Source: Bombardia bombarda (lineage: Eukaryota > Ascomycota > Sordariomycetes > Sordariales > Lasiosphaeriaceae). From it: a DNA stretch of 64,000 nucleotides. A model generated the notes under the pieces. The model did not search any database and had not been told where the DNA came from. It saw nothing but the letters and a program-made list of their open reading frames with translations. The stretch covers positions 8,184,001 through 8,248,000 of the forward strand of contig JAULSR010000002.1 of assembly GCA_030512295.1 (NCBI GenBank). Reading direction: 5' to 3'. The translations under genes and the position numbers were made by a program. Of the stretch, positions 24,848 to 36,354 are shown piece by piece (the stretch's first letter is position 1; each line of letters begins with the position of its first letter).

Positions 24848-26516
24848 ATGGGGCCCAGCACAGCAGAAAATACGGCGCAAAGTCAAACAAACCCATCATT
24901 CGGCACACAGGCCCGGGCCCAGCAGCAGCAGCAGCCTCAGTCCCACCTTGGTTATGATGAGGTAGGGAGCCCGCCGCCGCCGCCGCCTCCTCCAGGGCCG
25001 GCAGCTGAGCCGGCTGCCGTCGAACCGGCCGTGGTCGACTTTGAACCCTCGGACAACACCTTTGCGACCGGGTCGCTCGAGGTCGACCCCGATGTCACTT
25101 CGTCAGACTTTGCCGATGATCTCGTAGTAGATGAGGAGGGGGATTCGAGTCGTGACTTTCAGAAATACGCTCAATCGGTATATGCCATGAGCACCTATCC
25201 TAAGGCGAATCGCATCTACCCAATTGAAGAGCCATACGAGGATAGGACTGGCCGGATTTACGACTCGGACCATGACCCCGATGATGCCACAATGTATGTC
25301 GCTGTGATCAACCCCACTTATCATAAGAATTTCTGTGAATGGGACAAGAAACAGAAGGACATGATGCTGACACACCCGCTCACAGAGACTCAGCACGAAC
25401 CCTCTACGCCGAAGACGTAGACTACGTGATGGAGCACGGCCGGCAGTACTGCGGCGAGTACTTCATGCCCGTCGACCAGGCGGAACAAACTCGCCAGTAC
25501 GTGATCCACCAGGTCTACCTCAAGCTCTTCAACCTCGAGCTCACGACGGTGCCGCTCGAGAACCCGCGCTACATCCTCGACGTCGGCACGGGCATCGGCG
25601 AGTGGGCCATCGGCATGGCGGAAAAGTACCCCGAGTGCGAGGTGTTCGGCACCGACATCGCGCCCATCCAGCCGACGCAGCAGGTGCCCTTCAACATCGA
25701 GTTCCACATCGAGGACGCCGAGGAGGAGTGGATCCGGCCCGCCAACACGGTCGACCTCGTCTACCTGCGCAACCTCGCCGGCGCCTTCCGCGACTGGCGC
25801 TTCGTCTACCAGCAGGCCTTCAATTGCATCCGCCCGGGGGTTATATCGAGATTTTGGATTTTGATAATTTTAATTCCAATGAGAATTTCCTGTCGCATTT
25901 TGACGAGAGCTCGCCGGCGCATATTCTGATTAGGGGGCTGGACGAGGCGGCGCGGGTGTCGGGCCGGCCGCGGGGCGTGGAGCACATGGAGCCAGGGATA
26001 CTGGAGGAGATTGGGTTTAGCGAGATCAGGGAGGCGACGTATGACTTGGGGATCGGCACGCGCGAGAATAGTAGCTATGGCAGGTTTTGGCTGTTTGCGG
26101 TGGTGACGGGCATGGAGGGGTTTTCGATGCGCCCACTGACACGGTATCTGGGCTGGGACGAGCGCTATGTCAAGGAGCTGTGCGACAAGGTAGCTATCTC
26201 GACCAAGGCGCTGGCTGAGAGTCCAGAAAGGGAGGAGGGGTTTGTGTTTAAGCTTAGGGTGATGTCGGCGCGGAAGCCGCTGAGTCCGAGGACGACGGCA
26301 GGTGCGGCGACGGTGGCGGCTGCGGGGGCGGTTTCGGAAGCTACTACGCCGACGCCAGCTACGGCGGCGATGGCGATGACGGCGGTGGCTGAGCAGCAGC
26401 AGCAACAAGCACCTGAGGTATTACCAGGCCATATATCGGCAAAGGCGTTGGGTGAGGAGGGGGTGATTTATGACTATAGTGGGGATGACAGCACCATTAG
26501 GAGTCGTTCGGGGTGA
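24848..26516 (+). CDS. LaeA-like methyltransferase, frameshifted
   Basis: Putative SAM-dependent methyltransferase of the LaeA/VipC/VapB group, whose members interact with velvet regulators and affect development and secondary metabolism. Exon 1 is 24848-25293 and exon 2 starts at 25386; the 92-nt intron has a GTATGT donor and a CTGAC branch site. The N-terminus is Gln/Pro-rich and disordered. The conserved part begins DVDYVMEHGRQYCGEYF, and SAM motif I is DVGTGIGEWAIG near residue 214. At 25836-25840 a run of five G breaks the frame: the sequence before it reads CIRPG and the sequence after it continues with YIEILDFDNF only in the next frame, which runs to the stop at 26516. The downstream half is clearly the same domain (TRYLGWDERYV, FVFKLRVMSARKP). 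Either one G is missing from the assembly, the gene is newly damaged, or ribosomes shift. An intron here would be 44 nt and would delete a conserved motif, so I reject that. The ATG context CACAATGG is good. Confidence 0.85.
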
Positions 26517-27462
26517 GACTGACTAACTGACTGAGAGATTGGATGATACAGTGTAGGTGTTGGTTTGTGAGTTTCTTGTTTCTGTTATGTTTTCGTGGGC
26601 TGCGTCGATTTATGGCTGCTGGTATTTTGCTTGGGGTATTTCTTCTGTGTTTGGTGTGAAAGCAGTGACGAAAAGAGCGAGCATGCGTTGCCACGCAAGG
26701 CACAACGCTTCTTTCTTTTTACTTATCTTGGGGGAACAGAATGGTCACTACACTCGCGTGTGGGTGTTGGCGGGCGAGGCTATCGTTATTTATTGTTGGT
26801 GAGGGAGGTGGTTTGGTGTGGTGTGGTGTATATGTGCCTGATACCTAGGATCAGCTCAAAATGTCTATGTGACACGCATCATGACTGAAGTATTGGTCTT
26901 GAATCAATATAATGACGAGTACATGTTGTAATTACTGGAAGATGGGATTTGGGTTTTTTTTTGGGGGTATAGCAAAGGTACCTATGAAATTCGAAATTGA
27001 TATTCATTCTACGAATGCTTCTGAAGCCATGTTGAGCTGCGATTGCCATTTGTAGCTGTAACCTTGTAATAAGCATGCGGGGCGGGGAGCTTGTTTAATG
27101 CAGCTGAACCTGGAAAGCACCACCACACAAATGAATGGACAAGGTACCAAGGTACCTACAGCTACCTACACAGTACCCAAGCTCCCAAGGTGCAAGGTAC
27201 CAGCAGTTCCCGCACGCACTGACGTGCACCTCGTGGAGCATCCAAGTTGGACCCGACCACGACAACTACCATTACTACAACCAGTATAACACAAATGCAG
27301 TAAGCCAGACAGACGTGAATGAGGCGACTGGCTGCTGTCTATCCCATCATAATGCCCTGAACCGACACGACTGGGGACTGACGACTGCTGACGACTGACG
27401 ACGACGACGACGACGACGACGACGAGTACACGGACAAGGACGGCGACAAGTGACGATTAACG
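26517..27462. other. Intergenic region upstream of VPS18
   Basis: Holds the methyltransferase 3' flank and the VPS18 promoter. A dense block of GGTACC/TACCTA sites lies at 27141-27205, and a (GAC)9 array at 27397-27423, about 40 nt before the VPS18 ATG. No gene seen. Confidence 0.6.
27397..27423. repeat. (GAC)9 microsatellite in VPS18 leader
   Basis: Nine perfect GAC units, preceded by imperfect GACGACTG repeats, in the presumed 5' leader of VPS18. Confidence 0.9.
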
Positions 27463-30445
27463 ATGGCGCTCGATCCATCCACTGTGGGCGAGCTCCCAGA
27501 CGGCGGCGGCGGCGGCGGCGGAGGCACATTGCCCATCTTCGACGTCGAGCGCGTGCAGCTTCAGTTTTCGATCGCGGCCGACTTTGTGGCAGCGCAGGCG
27601 GCCAACAATGTGCTCATCCTGGCGCTCTCCAACGGGCGCATCCTCCGCATCGACCTCAACCGGCCCGAGGACATTGACGACATTGACCTGCCCAAGAAGC
27701 CGTCCGAGGTTGGCGTGATCCGGCGCATGTTCCTCGACCCGACCGCGTCCCACCTCGTCATCTGCACGTCGCTAGGCGAGAACTACTACCTACACTCGCA
27801 GTCGCGCCAGCCCCGGCCCCTGGCCCGCCTGCGCGGCGTCTCCATCGAGAGCATCGCCTGGAACCCGTCCCTGCCGACCGCCTCGACCCGCGAGATCCTG
27901 ATCGGCGCCTCGGACGGCAGCATCTACGAGGGCTACATCGAGACCTCGACCGAGTTCTACCGCAAGGAGGACAAGTACCTCAAGAACCTGCAGAAGCTGC
28001 CCGACGGCCCCGTCACAGGACTGTGGGTCGACACCCTGCCCGGCCGCCCCGACACGCGCCGCATCCTCATCAGCACCCAGAGCAGGCTGTTCCATCTGGT
28101 GGGTAAGCTCGGCCGCGGCCACGACGGGAGTGGCTCCATCTACTCCAAGCTGCTCGACTCGGAGCAGCCCGTCATCCACGAACTCTCGCGCCCCTTGGCT
28201 GCTACCCCCTCGGCCCTCGTCATCTCTCCAGACACCCAGGATACGTCCAGACCGCGCAGCGGCGAGGATGTCTCCCAGGATCGCGCTTTTGCTTGGCTGT
28301 CGTCTCACGGCGTCTTCCACGGCAAGCTTCTCGTCAGCCCCTCGGGCCCAGAGCTCGGGGCCAAGCTCATCGCGGACGGCAAGCTCCTCCCGCGATCGCA
28401 GATAGCCGGCTCAGAGGCAAGCGGTCGGAGGCGGGGGTCCCCCGACCACATCGACGCGATTGCCCTCACGCAATGGCATGTCGTCAGCCTGATCGGGGAC
28501 CGCATTGTCGCGGCGAACCGGCTGACGGGGGCGACGGTCTATGACCAGGTCATTTTAGATCATGGCCAGAAGGCGATAGGCCTCTGCGTCGATGCCCAGA
28601 AGAACACCTTCTGGCTCTTTACGTCTCAGGAGATATTTGAGATTATTGTGCGCGACGAGGACAGGGACATTTGGAAGATCATGCTGCAAATGCAGCAGTT
28701 TGACGCCGCCCTGCAATACGCCCACACGAATACCCAGAAGGCGGCCATCTCGTCGGCCTCGGGAGACCACCTTGTCGCCAAGGGGCTATTTAACGAAGCT
28801 GCCGGCGTCTACGGCAAGAGCAGCAAGGCGTTTGATGAGGTTGCGCTCTGCTTTATTGACAATAACCAGCCAGATGCCCTGCGCAAGTATCTTTTAGCGA
28901 AACTAGCAACATATAAAAAGTCGTTTGTGATGCAGAGAATCATGATAGCGAGCTGGCTGATTGAGATCTTCATGGCCAAGCTCAACTCGCTCGACGACAC
29001 TATTATTACAAGAGCAGAGCTCTCCGAAACATTAAACCCAACACAAACAAAAGAGCAGCTCGGCGCAATCCGCAGCGAATACCAAGACTTTGTAAACAAG
29101 CACAAGTCCGACCTCGACCGGAAAACCGTCTACGACGTCATCAGCAGCCACGGCCGCGAGGAGGAGCTCCTCTACTACGCCGACACGGTCAACGACTACA
29201 ACTTTGTCCTCTCGTACTGGGTCCAGCGTGAGCGCTGGGCCGAGGCGCTCAACGTGCTCAAGCGCCAGACGGACCCCGAGGTCTTTTACCGCTACAGCAG
29301 CGTGCTTATGACGCACGCGGCCACGGAGCTCGTCGAGATCCTGATGCGGCAGAGCAACCTGGCGCCGCGCAACCTGATCCCGGCGCTGCTCGAGTACGAC
29401 CGCACCTTCCGCGGGCAGCTGGGCCAGAACCAGGCGGTCCGCTACCTGCAGTACGTGGTCAACCAGCTCGGCTCGGCCGACGCGGCCGTGCACAACACGC
29501 TCGTGTCCATCTACGCGTCGCACGCGTCAAAGGACGAGTCGGCCCTGCTCGCCTACCTCGAGTCGCAGGGCGACGAGCCCAAGTTCGACCCCGACTTCGC
29601 GCTGCGCCTGTGCATCCAGAACCACCGGGTGCTGGCGTGCGCGCACATCTATACGAGCATGGGCCAATACGTGCAGGCGGTCGACCTAGCGCTGTCGCAC
29701 GACGAGGTCGGCCTCGCGGCGATTATTGCGGATCGCCCGCTGTCGAACCCTCCGCTGCGCAAGCGGCTGTGGCTCGCCGTGGCGAAAAAGGTCATCTCGC
29801 AGTCCAACGGTATCCGCACCGCCATTGAGTTTCTGAAGCGCTGCGACCTGCTCAAGATCGAGGACCTGATACCGTTTTTCCCCGACTTTGTCGTCATTGA
29901 CGACTTCAAGGAGGAGATTTGCGCGGCGCTCGAGGACTATAGCCGCAACATTGATGGTTTGCGCAAGGAGATGGACGAGTCGAGCCAGACGGCGGCGAAT
30001 ATCAAGGTGGACATTGCGGCGCTGGACCATCGGTATGCGATTGTGGAGCCGGGCGAGAAGTGCTACGTGTGCGCGCTGCCGCTGCTGAGCAGGCAGTTCT
30101 TTGTGTTTCCGTGCCAGCACGCGTTCCACTCAGATTGTTTGGGGAGGAGGGTGCTGGAGCAGACGGGGCCGGGGAAGGGCAAGAGGATCAGGGAGTGTCA
30201 GGTGCAGATTAGTAAGGGGCTGGTCAGTGGGGCGAAGAGGGAGGCGATGATTGCAGAGTTGGATGGGTTGGTTGCTTCTGCTTGGTGAGTAGCAGTCTCT
30301 ATCTTTTGTCTTCTGGGAATATGGTGATTTGTTTTACTAACTTGCTTTGTGTGTATCTAGTATTCTATGCAGTGATTATGCCATCAAGAGGATCAACGAG
30401 CCGTTTGTCAAGGAGGGCGAGGACAAGAATGAGTGGGCGTTGTAG
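27463..30445 (+). CDS. VPS18 (Pep3), HOPS/CORVET core subunit
   Basis: Class C Vps protein of the HOPS and CORVET tethering complexes, acting in endosome and vacuole fusion. Two exons (27463-30284, 30361-30445); 968 aa, a usual length. The N-terminal half is the Pep3/Vps18 beta-propeller region (after a Gly-rich run at residues 14-21), and the central part is the alpha-solenoid with the clathrin heavy-chain-type repeat. The C-terminus is a RING-type zinc domain: C867-x2-C870, then FPCQHAFHSDC, and the last pair C941-x2-C944. The 76-nt intron falls inside codon 941 (TG/T), so the last zinc ligands appear only after splicing; unspliced mRNA would lose them. The 5' half uses mostly C-ending codons, the last 300 nt mostly G-ending ones. 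With Rab5 at 12.9 kb, two early-endosome fusion factors lie in one window, though 14 kb apart. Confidence 0.96.
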
Positions 30446-30744
30446 GGGGGGGAGAGACAGAGGGAGAGTAGTAGTATTAGTAGATGGGGTATTATATGCA
30501 GATACCCGCTCACATGGAGAGAGAACAGAGAGATATGTATATATAGCCAATCATAATCTTGTTACTATCATATAGAAATGGCGGTGGCAGCAGGTTATTT
30601 TTGAAGTTGATGAGTAGGCGGGAAGGGGAACAAAGTTAAGAGGAGGGTGTGATGTCTGCGTCGTTGGTTAAATGTATTGCGTTGACGGGACGGGCATTGG
30701 AAGGGAGAGTCGCCAAGCAAGAGACCGGAAGCGGACTATGATCG

Positions 30745-30769
30745 TGGTTGGGGTTGGGGTTGGGGTTGG
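30745..30769 (+). repeat. GGGGTT array, candidate G-quadruplex
   Basis: GGTT followed by three GGGGTT units and a final GG. Three four-G runs plus flanking GG pairs with TT spacers fit a G-quadruplex, most easily a two-tetrad one. The unit resembles a ciliate telomere repeat, but filamentous fungi use TTAGGG, so it is not evidence of a telomere. Confidence 0.7.
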
Positions 30770-31826
30770 TCATGTTCAGGGGGTGGATGGTACTAATAAC
30801 GTGCCCCAGTCCATAATGGAACCGACTGAGAATACCAACAGATAAAATAATGGTAAAAAGAACAGACACATTGATTTCTCGCCTCCAGTCGTTTATAAAA
30901 GAGCAATAGTCATGCCAGAGTTGTCCTCACCGAAAGATCCATGCCCGTTTATGCCAACCAAACCAGACTCCTGATATAAGAGGGGGGAACAAGGAGAGCG
31001 TAGGTAACTGGGTATGTATACACATGTCCAATCCTAACTCAATAACTAGCCAGCTAGGGAGATGTAGCAGCTGAAAATAGCCGAAACCACCGAGCCTCAA
31101 ATTTGAAATAAGGAGACATACTTTTCTGCTGATGATGACATCTCCCCTGACCTTCGTACAAGTCCAAAGGCCATATAACACCAACCTCTCACTACTTCAT
31201 TTCTCTTCCCTATAGAACCACTCAAATTCATATGCTACATAAGTAACCACTATCACAGTTAAGAAACATAGACTATTAGACTCTAGTACGAAGTCTGGAC
31301 CGGTATCAGCAGTACCATTTATCGCTTACTTACACTATCACTCACAAGGTACTAAAAGATTACGGAGCATCAATAGCACACGTTTGACCAACAAGTTCCT
31401 TTCGAACAAATTCCCCGGTAAAAACGTGCCTATGCCTCGTATTTAAACCAACCTCTCCTATCTAGTATAATAAGCCAGCAAAGAGCACAATGACTCCACC
31501 CCAAAGAAGCATCATAGGCAGCAAAACCCATATAGACATATACATACACAACCCACCCAGTCGCTCTTTTACGTCGTGCGTCATGCCCCTCTCCCCCAAG
31601 GAAGCATATCCAAACGCAGCAAGCAAGCAGCACCAGTTTTCACACAAGCGAGCCCATTCTATCTCTCTCTCACTTTTAGACTAATATACACCCAAACCAA
31701 CGACACAAACAAAGATAAAAACTGCATGAGTCCAACCTCTACTCTATTAATCCTAGTCCTCTTATCCCATCAACCTTGAAAACACACACACAAAAGAGAG
31801 AGAAAGAGAGAGATAAACACCAAAAA

Positions 31827-31841
31827 GGGGGGGGGGGGGGG
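31827..31841 (+). repeat. Homopolymer G15
   Basis: Fifteen consecutive G just beyond the stop codon of the zinc transporter (C15 on its sense strand). The length is error-prone in sequencing. Confidence 0.85.
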
Positions 31842-31893
31842 TATATCATGCCAAACCATGCCACACCATCTCAGCCCAGCCAAGTATAACACC

Positions 31894-33739
31894 TCACTCA
31901 TTAACTAAAGCATTACTAACCCCCATCAACGTCATCCCCAAAAACGCAAACAGAATGCTCAAATTCCTGTCATGATTCAGACTCAGACTCTCCACAAACA
32001 GCTGCAGCGCCACGCTCGCCATGATCCCTGCCGTTACCGCAAACAGCACCGCATACGCCGTCTCGTCAATCACAAAGAAATTCGACCTCTTCGCAATCTT
32101 GAACCACAGCACGGCGACGCCCGCGCCGGCGGGCTGGCTCAGCCCGCCGAGCAGCGACGACCACAGCATCGCCTTGAACCGGCTGCCGAGGGCCATGTAC
32201 AGCGGCAGCGCCATGGCGAAGCCCTCGGCGATGTTGTGCACGAACAGCGCCATGAAGACGTTGAAGCCGAGCGCGGGGCTGGCGTGGTTGGTCGCGTACG
32301 TGATGAAGCCCTCGGGGAACTTGTGCAGGGCGATGGCGATGACCGTCTGCAGGCCGATGGAGAGGAAGGCGTTGGTGGGCACGTGGTGGTGGTGTTGGGC
32401 TTCGAGGTCGTCGTCGTGGACGGCGGACTCGCCGTCGCCTCTCTCCATGGCGTCCAGATGATCATGATCGTGATCGTGGTCGTGGTCGTGGTTGTCGGCA
32501 TGCGTATGTGTATGTGTCGAGTGAGTATGGCTGTCAAAGTCGTCTGCGGCGAACCTGCTCCCCGAGGGGTCGCGGGACTGGGCGCGGCTGGTGCGAAAGA
32601 GCGGGCTACTTACTGAGCCGGCACTATCGTCTTCGTAGTCTTCGGGCACGACGCCCGGGATGGCTGAGGGCTGGTGCTGCAGCGTGGTGCCCGTCGTGGT
32701 GCGTAGGAGTGTTGGATGCCGAGATGAGTGGGCGGAGCGCGAGTTGATGTGTTTGAAGCACTCCTGCCCGCATGGGTCGGAGTAGCCAAAACAGGGGCCG
32801 AACTCGTCGCAGTTTGGCTTGGTGTCCTTGACGAAGGACAAGACCCGGCTCGGGACCTTCATCATGGACGGGCGCCTGTTGCTGCTCTGCGTCGTGGCCG
32901 CGCGGCTGCGGCCATCCTTTCCGTGGCTCTGGTAATGGGCGAGGGCGGCTTCACTGCGAGCGGCCGCGAGGTCCCCCAGTGGTGGCTCGGAATGCCGATG
33001 TTCGTGATGATGGTCGAGCTCTGTAGGTAGCAGGGGTGTAGACTCGGTGATGGGCCCATGTAGCTCCGCCATGTTAGGGCGATGGGCGGTGCTCGAGTGC
33101 GTAGATATCCTCCGCATGGACTGCCGCCTGCTCCTGCTCGCCCTCGAGTGGCTGTGGTTATGATGGTGGCTATGTAGATCGGAGTGGCTGTCGTCGGGAA
33201 AGTCTCCGTGGGTATGATCACAATCGACGACATGCGAGGGCATGAACTGGTGAAGAATCCGCGATATGACTTGGATTCCGACGAAGCCTGCAACGAAGCA
33301 GCCCATGACGAGGAAGCCGGCCGCCTGGTGCTCCCAATCGTCCTTGGCGAGGTAGCGCATCGCCGACGGTAGCATACTATACAGCGCCGAGAATAGCTGG
33401 ATAGGGGGGTGCCAATATGTGAGCTGTGGAACTGGGGAAGCGCGAGCCCGGGATCGGCATAGGGGGAGGGGGGGTCGGCTTGGACCCACCATTACGCCAA
33501 AGCTCAAGCTGAGCGAGCAGGCAAGGAAGGCATTGCTGTCCTGTATGCGAAAGTCGCGCTTGCTCGGGATGAGGCGGATGACAAGGTCAACACAGATGAT
33601 TGATGCGCCGGCAACGCATGCTGAAGTACCCAAGGTCAGCCTGGGGAGGGCCAGAGTCAAGATAGAGCCACGCACCTATACCGCTCACGGAACACATGAT
33701 CCACCCGCGGGTGTCGTTGTCCACGCCGGCGGGATCCAT
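31894..33739 (-). CDS. ZIP-family zinc transporter, ZRT3-like
   Basis: Membrane zinc transporter; the closest known type is yeast Zrt3, which releases zinc from the vacuole. Three exons on minus: 33739-33676, 33620-33490, 33396-31894; 565 aa. Intron 1 is 55 nt; intron 2 is 93 nt and open in frame, so unspliced reading adds 31 false residues. The first helices include GWIMCSVSGIACVAGASIIC across intron 1. A long middle loop is His-rich: an HTHGDFPDDSHSDLHSHHHNH region, and a later HDHDHDHD tract near 32465-32495, typical zinc-binding linkers. The ZIP core shows HKFPEG and HNIAEG, the paired metal-site helices, then FVESLSLNHDR and a last helix ending GMTLMGVSNALVNE. The ZRT3 assignment rests on remembered resemblance; ZIP family membership is firm. 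Confidence 0.9.
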
Positions 33740-35322
33740 GATGGTGGTTGGATGGGGGTCGTAGTGGTGGTGGTGGTGCCGCCCGTGTGACCTGTCTTAC
33801 CAGGGCGCAAGGTCAGGATGGGGAGGATTTATGTCCTATAGAAATGGTACCAGTAATCGGGATTTCCTGTCTGTACCTGCAGGAATCGTCGTCGTTGCAG
33901 GAGATGCCAAAAAGGAACAAAGTGACAGCGGCATGGGAGAAAGCACCGCCGGGAATTAAAACACTAGTCGAGGCCGAGATGTGGCGTGTCAGATATGGGT
34001 AGATATAGTTGGGTTAGTATTCATAGGTGGATGAGGAGTTGAAAATGGGAACGCTTTTATTAAGCTGGAGGTCGGAGAGAGGCGGAGGCGGCAAGTTCAG
34101 ATCACACCTACCCGACTCTGAGAACCTCAACGGCTGGGAACCTGGCCATTAGGGTAAAAGGTACCAAGGTACCTAGATACTTGCTCATTGTCCTCCAATG
34201 GCAGCCGCTTATATCCTGTAATTCGCCATGCACCTTGAGAACCTTACCGCCCGAGTCCTCCGAAAGGCTCTGTTTGTCCGATGCACAATGATTGCGAGGT
34301 TGGACACGTTCACCGATGGCGGATGCCTGCTTGCTTCTGCCTACCTGGTTGACGCAAATAAGGAATCTTTTTGACTATCTCGAGCTTGGCACATGAACAT
34401 AAAAGTGTGGCAGAACACCAGAAGCAAGCAACTGATGTCATCACTCACATAGTGTACACTATTGGTAGCGCCCGTCACGTCTTGATTGTTGGGTAGCGTG
34501 GCTGCCATGAGTTAGCTGGCTCGGGGTAATTTGAAATGGCAACCCTCCGACTTGCTGTTGATCGCTCTTAAGGCGGCTCGGTCGTAGCGGGTTTCCAGGG
34601 GTTTGGATGGAGTGGAAAGGGCTACGACGGGGCCACCTAAAAGCCCAGACGTTCCAGGCTCACGGGAGGTGTGCAAAGTACCCTGCCGAATATTTTACGT
34701 GAGAAAGTACCTGCGCGACGGCAATGCCACTGCCTAAGCTGTCGCGTGCTGTCGCGTGCTGTCGCGTGCTGAAAAGTACCATACCTGCTGCCCTGACCTT
34801 CCGCCTCATTCGTCTAAAGAAACACCTAAGAAAGCTCCGTGACGGGTTCATCACCCGCATGGAAAGAGTGACTGTGTGACTGACTTTTGGCGGAAACCGC
34901 GCCTCTTGTCAAGCAATCAACCCTTCCATGTTCCCGTGATGGAGCAGCGCTAGGGGGTTACGGGGCGGTTTAGGTACATGTACCGGGAGAGACCCCCACA
35001 CCGTCCCTTACATCGTGCAAGGGTCCATCCATCTGGTCCGATCGCCGACGTTGAGCTTAAAAAATTCCAACCAACACAGGCTACGACACAAGAGTGACAG
35101 GACACCACCCACCACCCAGACAACCAAGACACCACCACCACCACCCGACGACACCCCAAAAGCACGAGGCCCCCCTTCAGCCGCGTGAGCACGACAGAGT
35201 CACCGCAGACTCGACGCACCACCCGTGATCTTTCGTCGCGCCAGGGACACACGGTGACTTAAATACCTTCACACCGCAACAGGGCTGAAAGCCAGCTTGA
35301 AAAAAGAAAAAAAGTCTTGACA
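33740..35322. other. Divergent promoter region
   Basis: 1.6 kb between the zinc transporter and NUC1 start codons. It includes an 18-bp GGTACC-type sequence at 34158-34175 that is identical to one at 27141-27158, and a 10-bp tandem repeat. No gene seen. Confidence 0.6.
34741..34770. repeat. Tandem repeat GTCGCGTGCT x3
   Basis: Three perfect adjacent copies of a 10-bp unit in non-coding DNA. Confidence 0.92.
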
Positions 35323-36354
35323 ATGTCAAAAACCACTCTCGCCGTCATAGCAGCCGTGAGCGCTGGAGCCGGCGCCGCCGCAACCGCAGCAATGTACTCC
35401 TTACGCTCCAACTCCAACAGCACCAAAAACATCGACGGCCCCAAACCGCCCATCTCCTCCTCCCCCTCCGTCCCCATCCCGGCCTCCCAAATCTTCTCTC
35501 AACCCCCCGCGCCGGGCGGCCCCTCCCCCGTCGACCCCGCCGGCCTCTTCGAATACGGCTTCCCCGGCCCCGTCTCCGACCTCGCCTCCCGCAGCTCCCT
35601 CGTCTCCTCCTACGACCGCCGCCTGCGCAACCCCCACTGGGTCGCCGAGCACATCACGCCCCAGTCCCTCGCCACCCGCAACGGCGACCGCAAGCACTCC
35701 GTCTTCCTCGAAGACCCTACCATCCCCCCGCAGTTCCAAGCCAAGCTCAAAGACTACTTTCGCTCCGGCTACGACCGCGGCCACCAGGTCCCCGCCGCCG
35801 ACGCCAAATGGAGCCAGGCCGCCATGGACGATACCTTCTACCTCTCCAACATGTGCCCGCAGGTCGGCGAGGGCTTCAACCGCGACTACTGGGCGCATTT
35901 CGAAGACTTCTGCCGCCGCCTGACGCAGCGCTACCCCTCCGTGCGCGTCGTCACCGGCCCGCTGTACCTGCCCAAGAAGGACCCGGCGGACGGCAAGTGG
36001 TACACGCGGTACGAGGTGATTGGCAGCCCGCCGACGGTGGCGGTGCCGACGCATTTTTACAAGGTCATCTTTGCCGAGGATGGGACGGTGGGCGGCAATG
36101 TGGCGCTGGGGGCGTTTGTGCTGCCGAACGCGCCGATCCCGAACGAGAAGCCGCTGGGGGATTTCGAGGTGCCGGTCGAGGCGGTGGAGCGCGCGAGCGG
36201 GCTGGAGTTTGCGAGCAAGCTGCCCGTGCAGAGGCGCAAGAGGCTGTGTGCCGAGGCGAATTGCGCGCTGGTGATTAAGGATTATTCGGATAGGCAGAAG
36301 GCGTTTGCGGGGGGCAATAAGGATGGGCAGAGGTCGAGGAGCAATAGCAGGTAA
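35323..36354 (+). CDS. NUC1 mitochondrial DNA/RNA endonuclease (EndoG type)
   Basis: Non-specific nuclease of the beta-beta-alpha-metal family, normally in the mitochondrial intermembrane space and linked to mtDNA turnover and cell death. Single exon, 343 aa, near the family length. The start at 35323 gives a hydrophobic Ala-rich N-terminal segment (residues 5-25) that would serve as mitochondrial signal or membrane anchor; a TTG six bases upstream is ignored. After a Pro-rich linker the nuclease domain runs from about 75 to 320. The catalytic DRGH motif is at residues 151-154 (His154 the expected base), followed by FYLSNMCPQ and GFNRDYWAHFE, which supply the metal-binding Asn and other active-site residues. 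Codons shift from C-ending to G-ending after about 36020. The gene converges with PFS2. Confidence 0.96.
   Translation: MSKTTLAVIAAVSAGAGAAATAAMYSLRSNSNSTKNIDGPKPPISSSPSVPIPASQIFSQPPAPGGPSPVDPAGLFEYGFPGPVSDLASRSSLVSSYDRRLRNPHWVAEHITPQSLATRNGDRKHSVFLEDPTIPPQFQAKLKDYFRSGYDRGHQVPAADAKWSQAAMDDTFYLSNMCPQVGEGFNRDYWAHFEDFCRRLTQRYPSVRVVTGPLYLPKKDPADGKWYTRYEVIGSPPTVAVPTHFYKVIFAEDGTVGGNVALGAFVLPNAPIPNEKPLGDFEVPVEAVERASGLEFASKLPVQRRKRLCAEANCALVIKDYSDRQKAFAGGNKDGQRSRSNSR

Larger units (their letters stand above)
30446..31893. other. Convergent intergenic region
   Basis: 3' flanks of VPS18 and the zinc transporter. AT-rich, with a GGGGTT array, a G15 run and GA-rich stretches. No gene seen. Confidence 0.6.

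Noticed and set aside
25841..25884. 44-nt intron to explain the methyltransferase frame change
   Set aside because: Too short for the introns seen here, poor donor, and it would delete the conserved YIEILDFDNF motif.
30745..30769. Telomere-like repeat suggesting a chromosome end
   Set aside because: Unit is GGGGTT, not the fungal TTAGGG, only three units, and ordinary genes lie on both sides.
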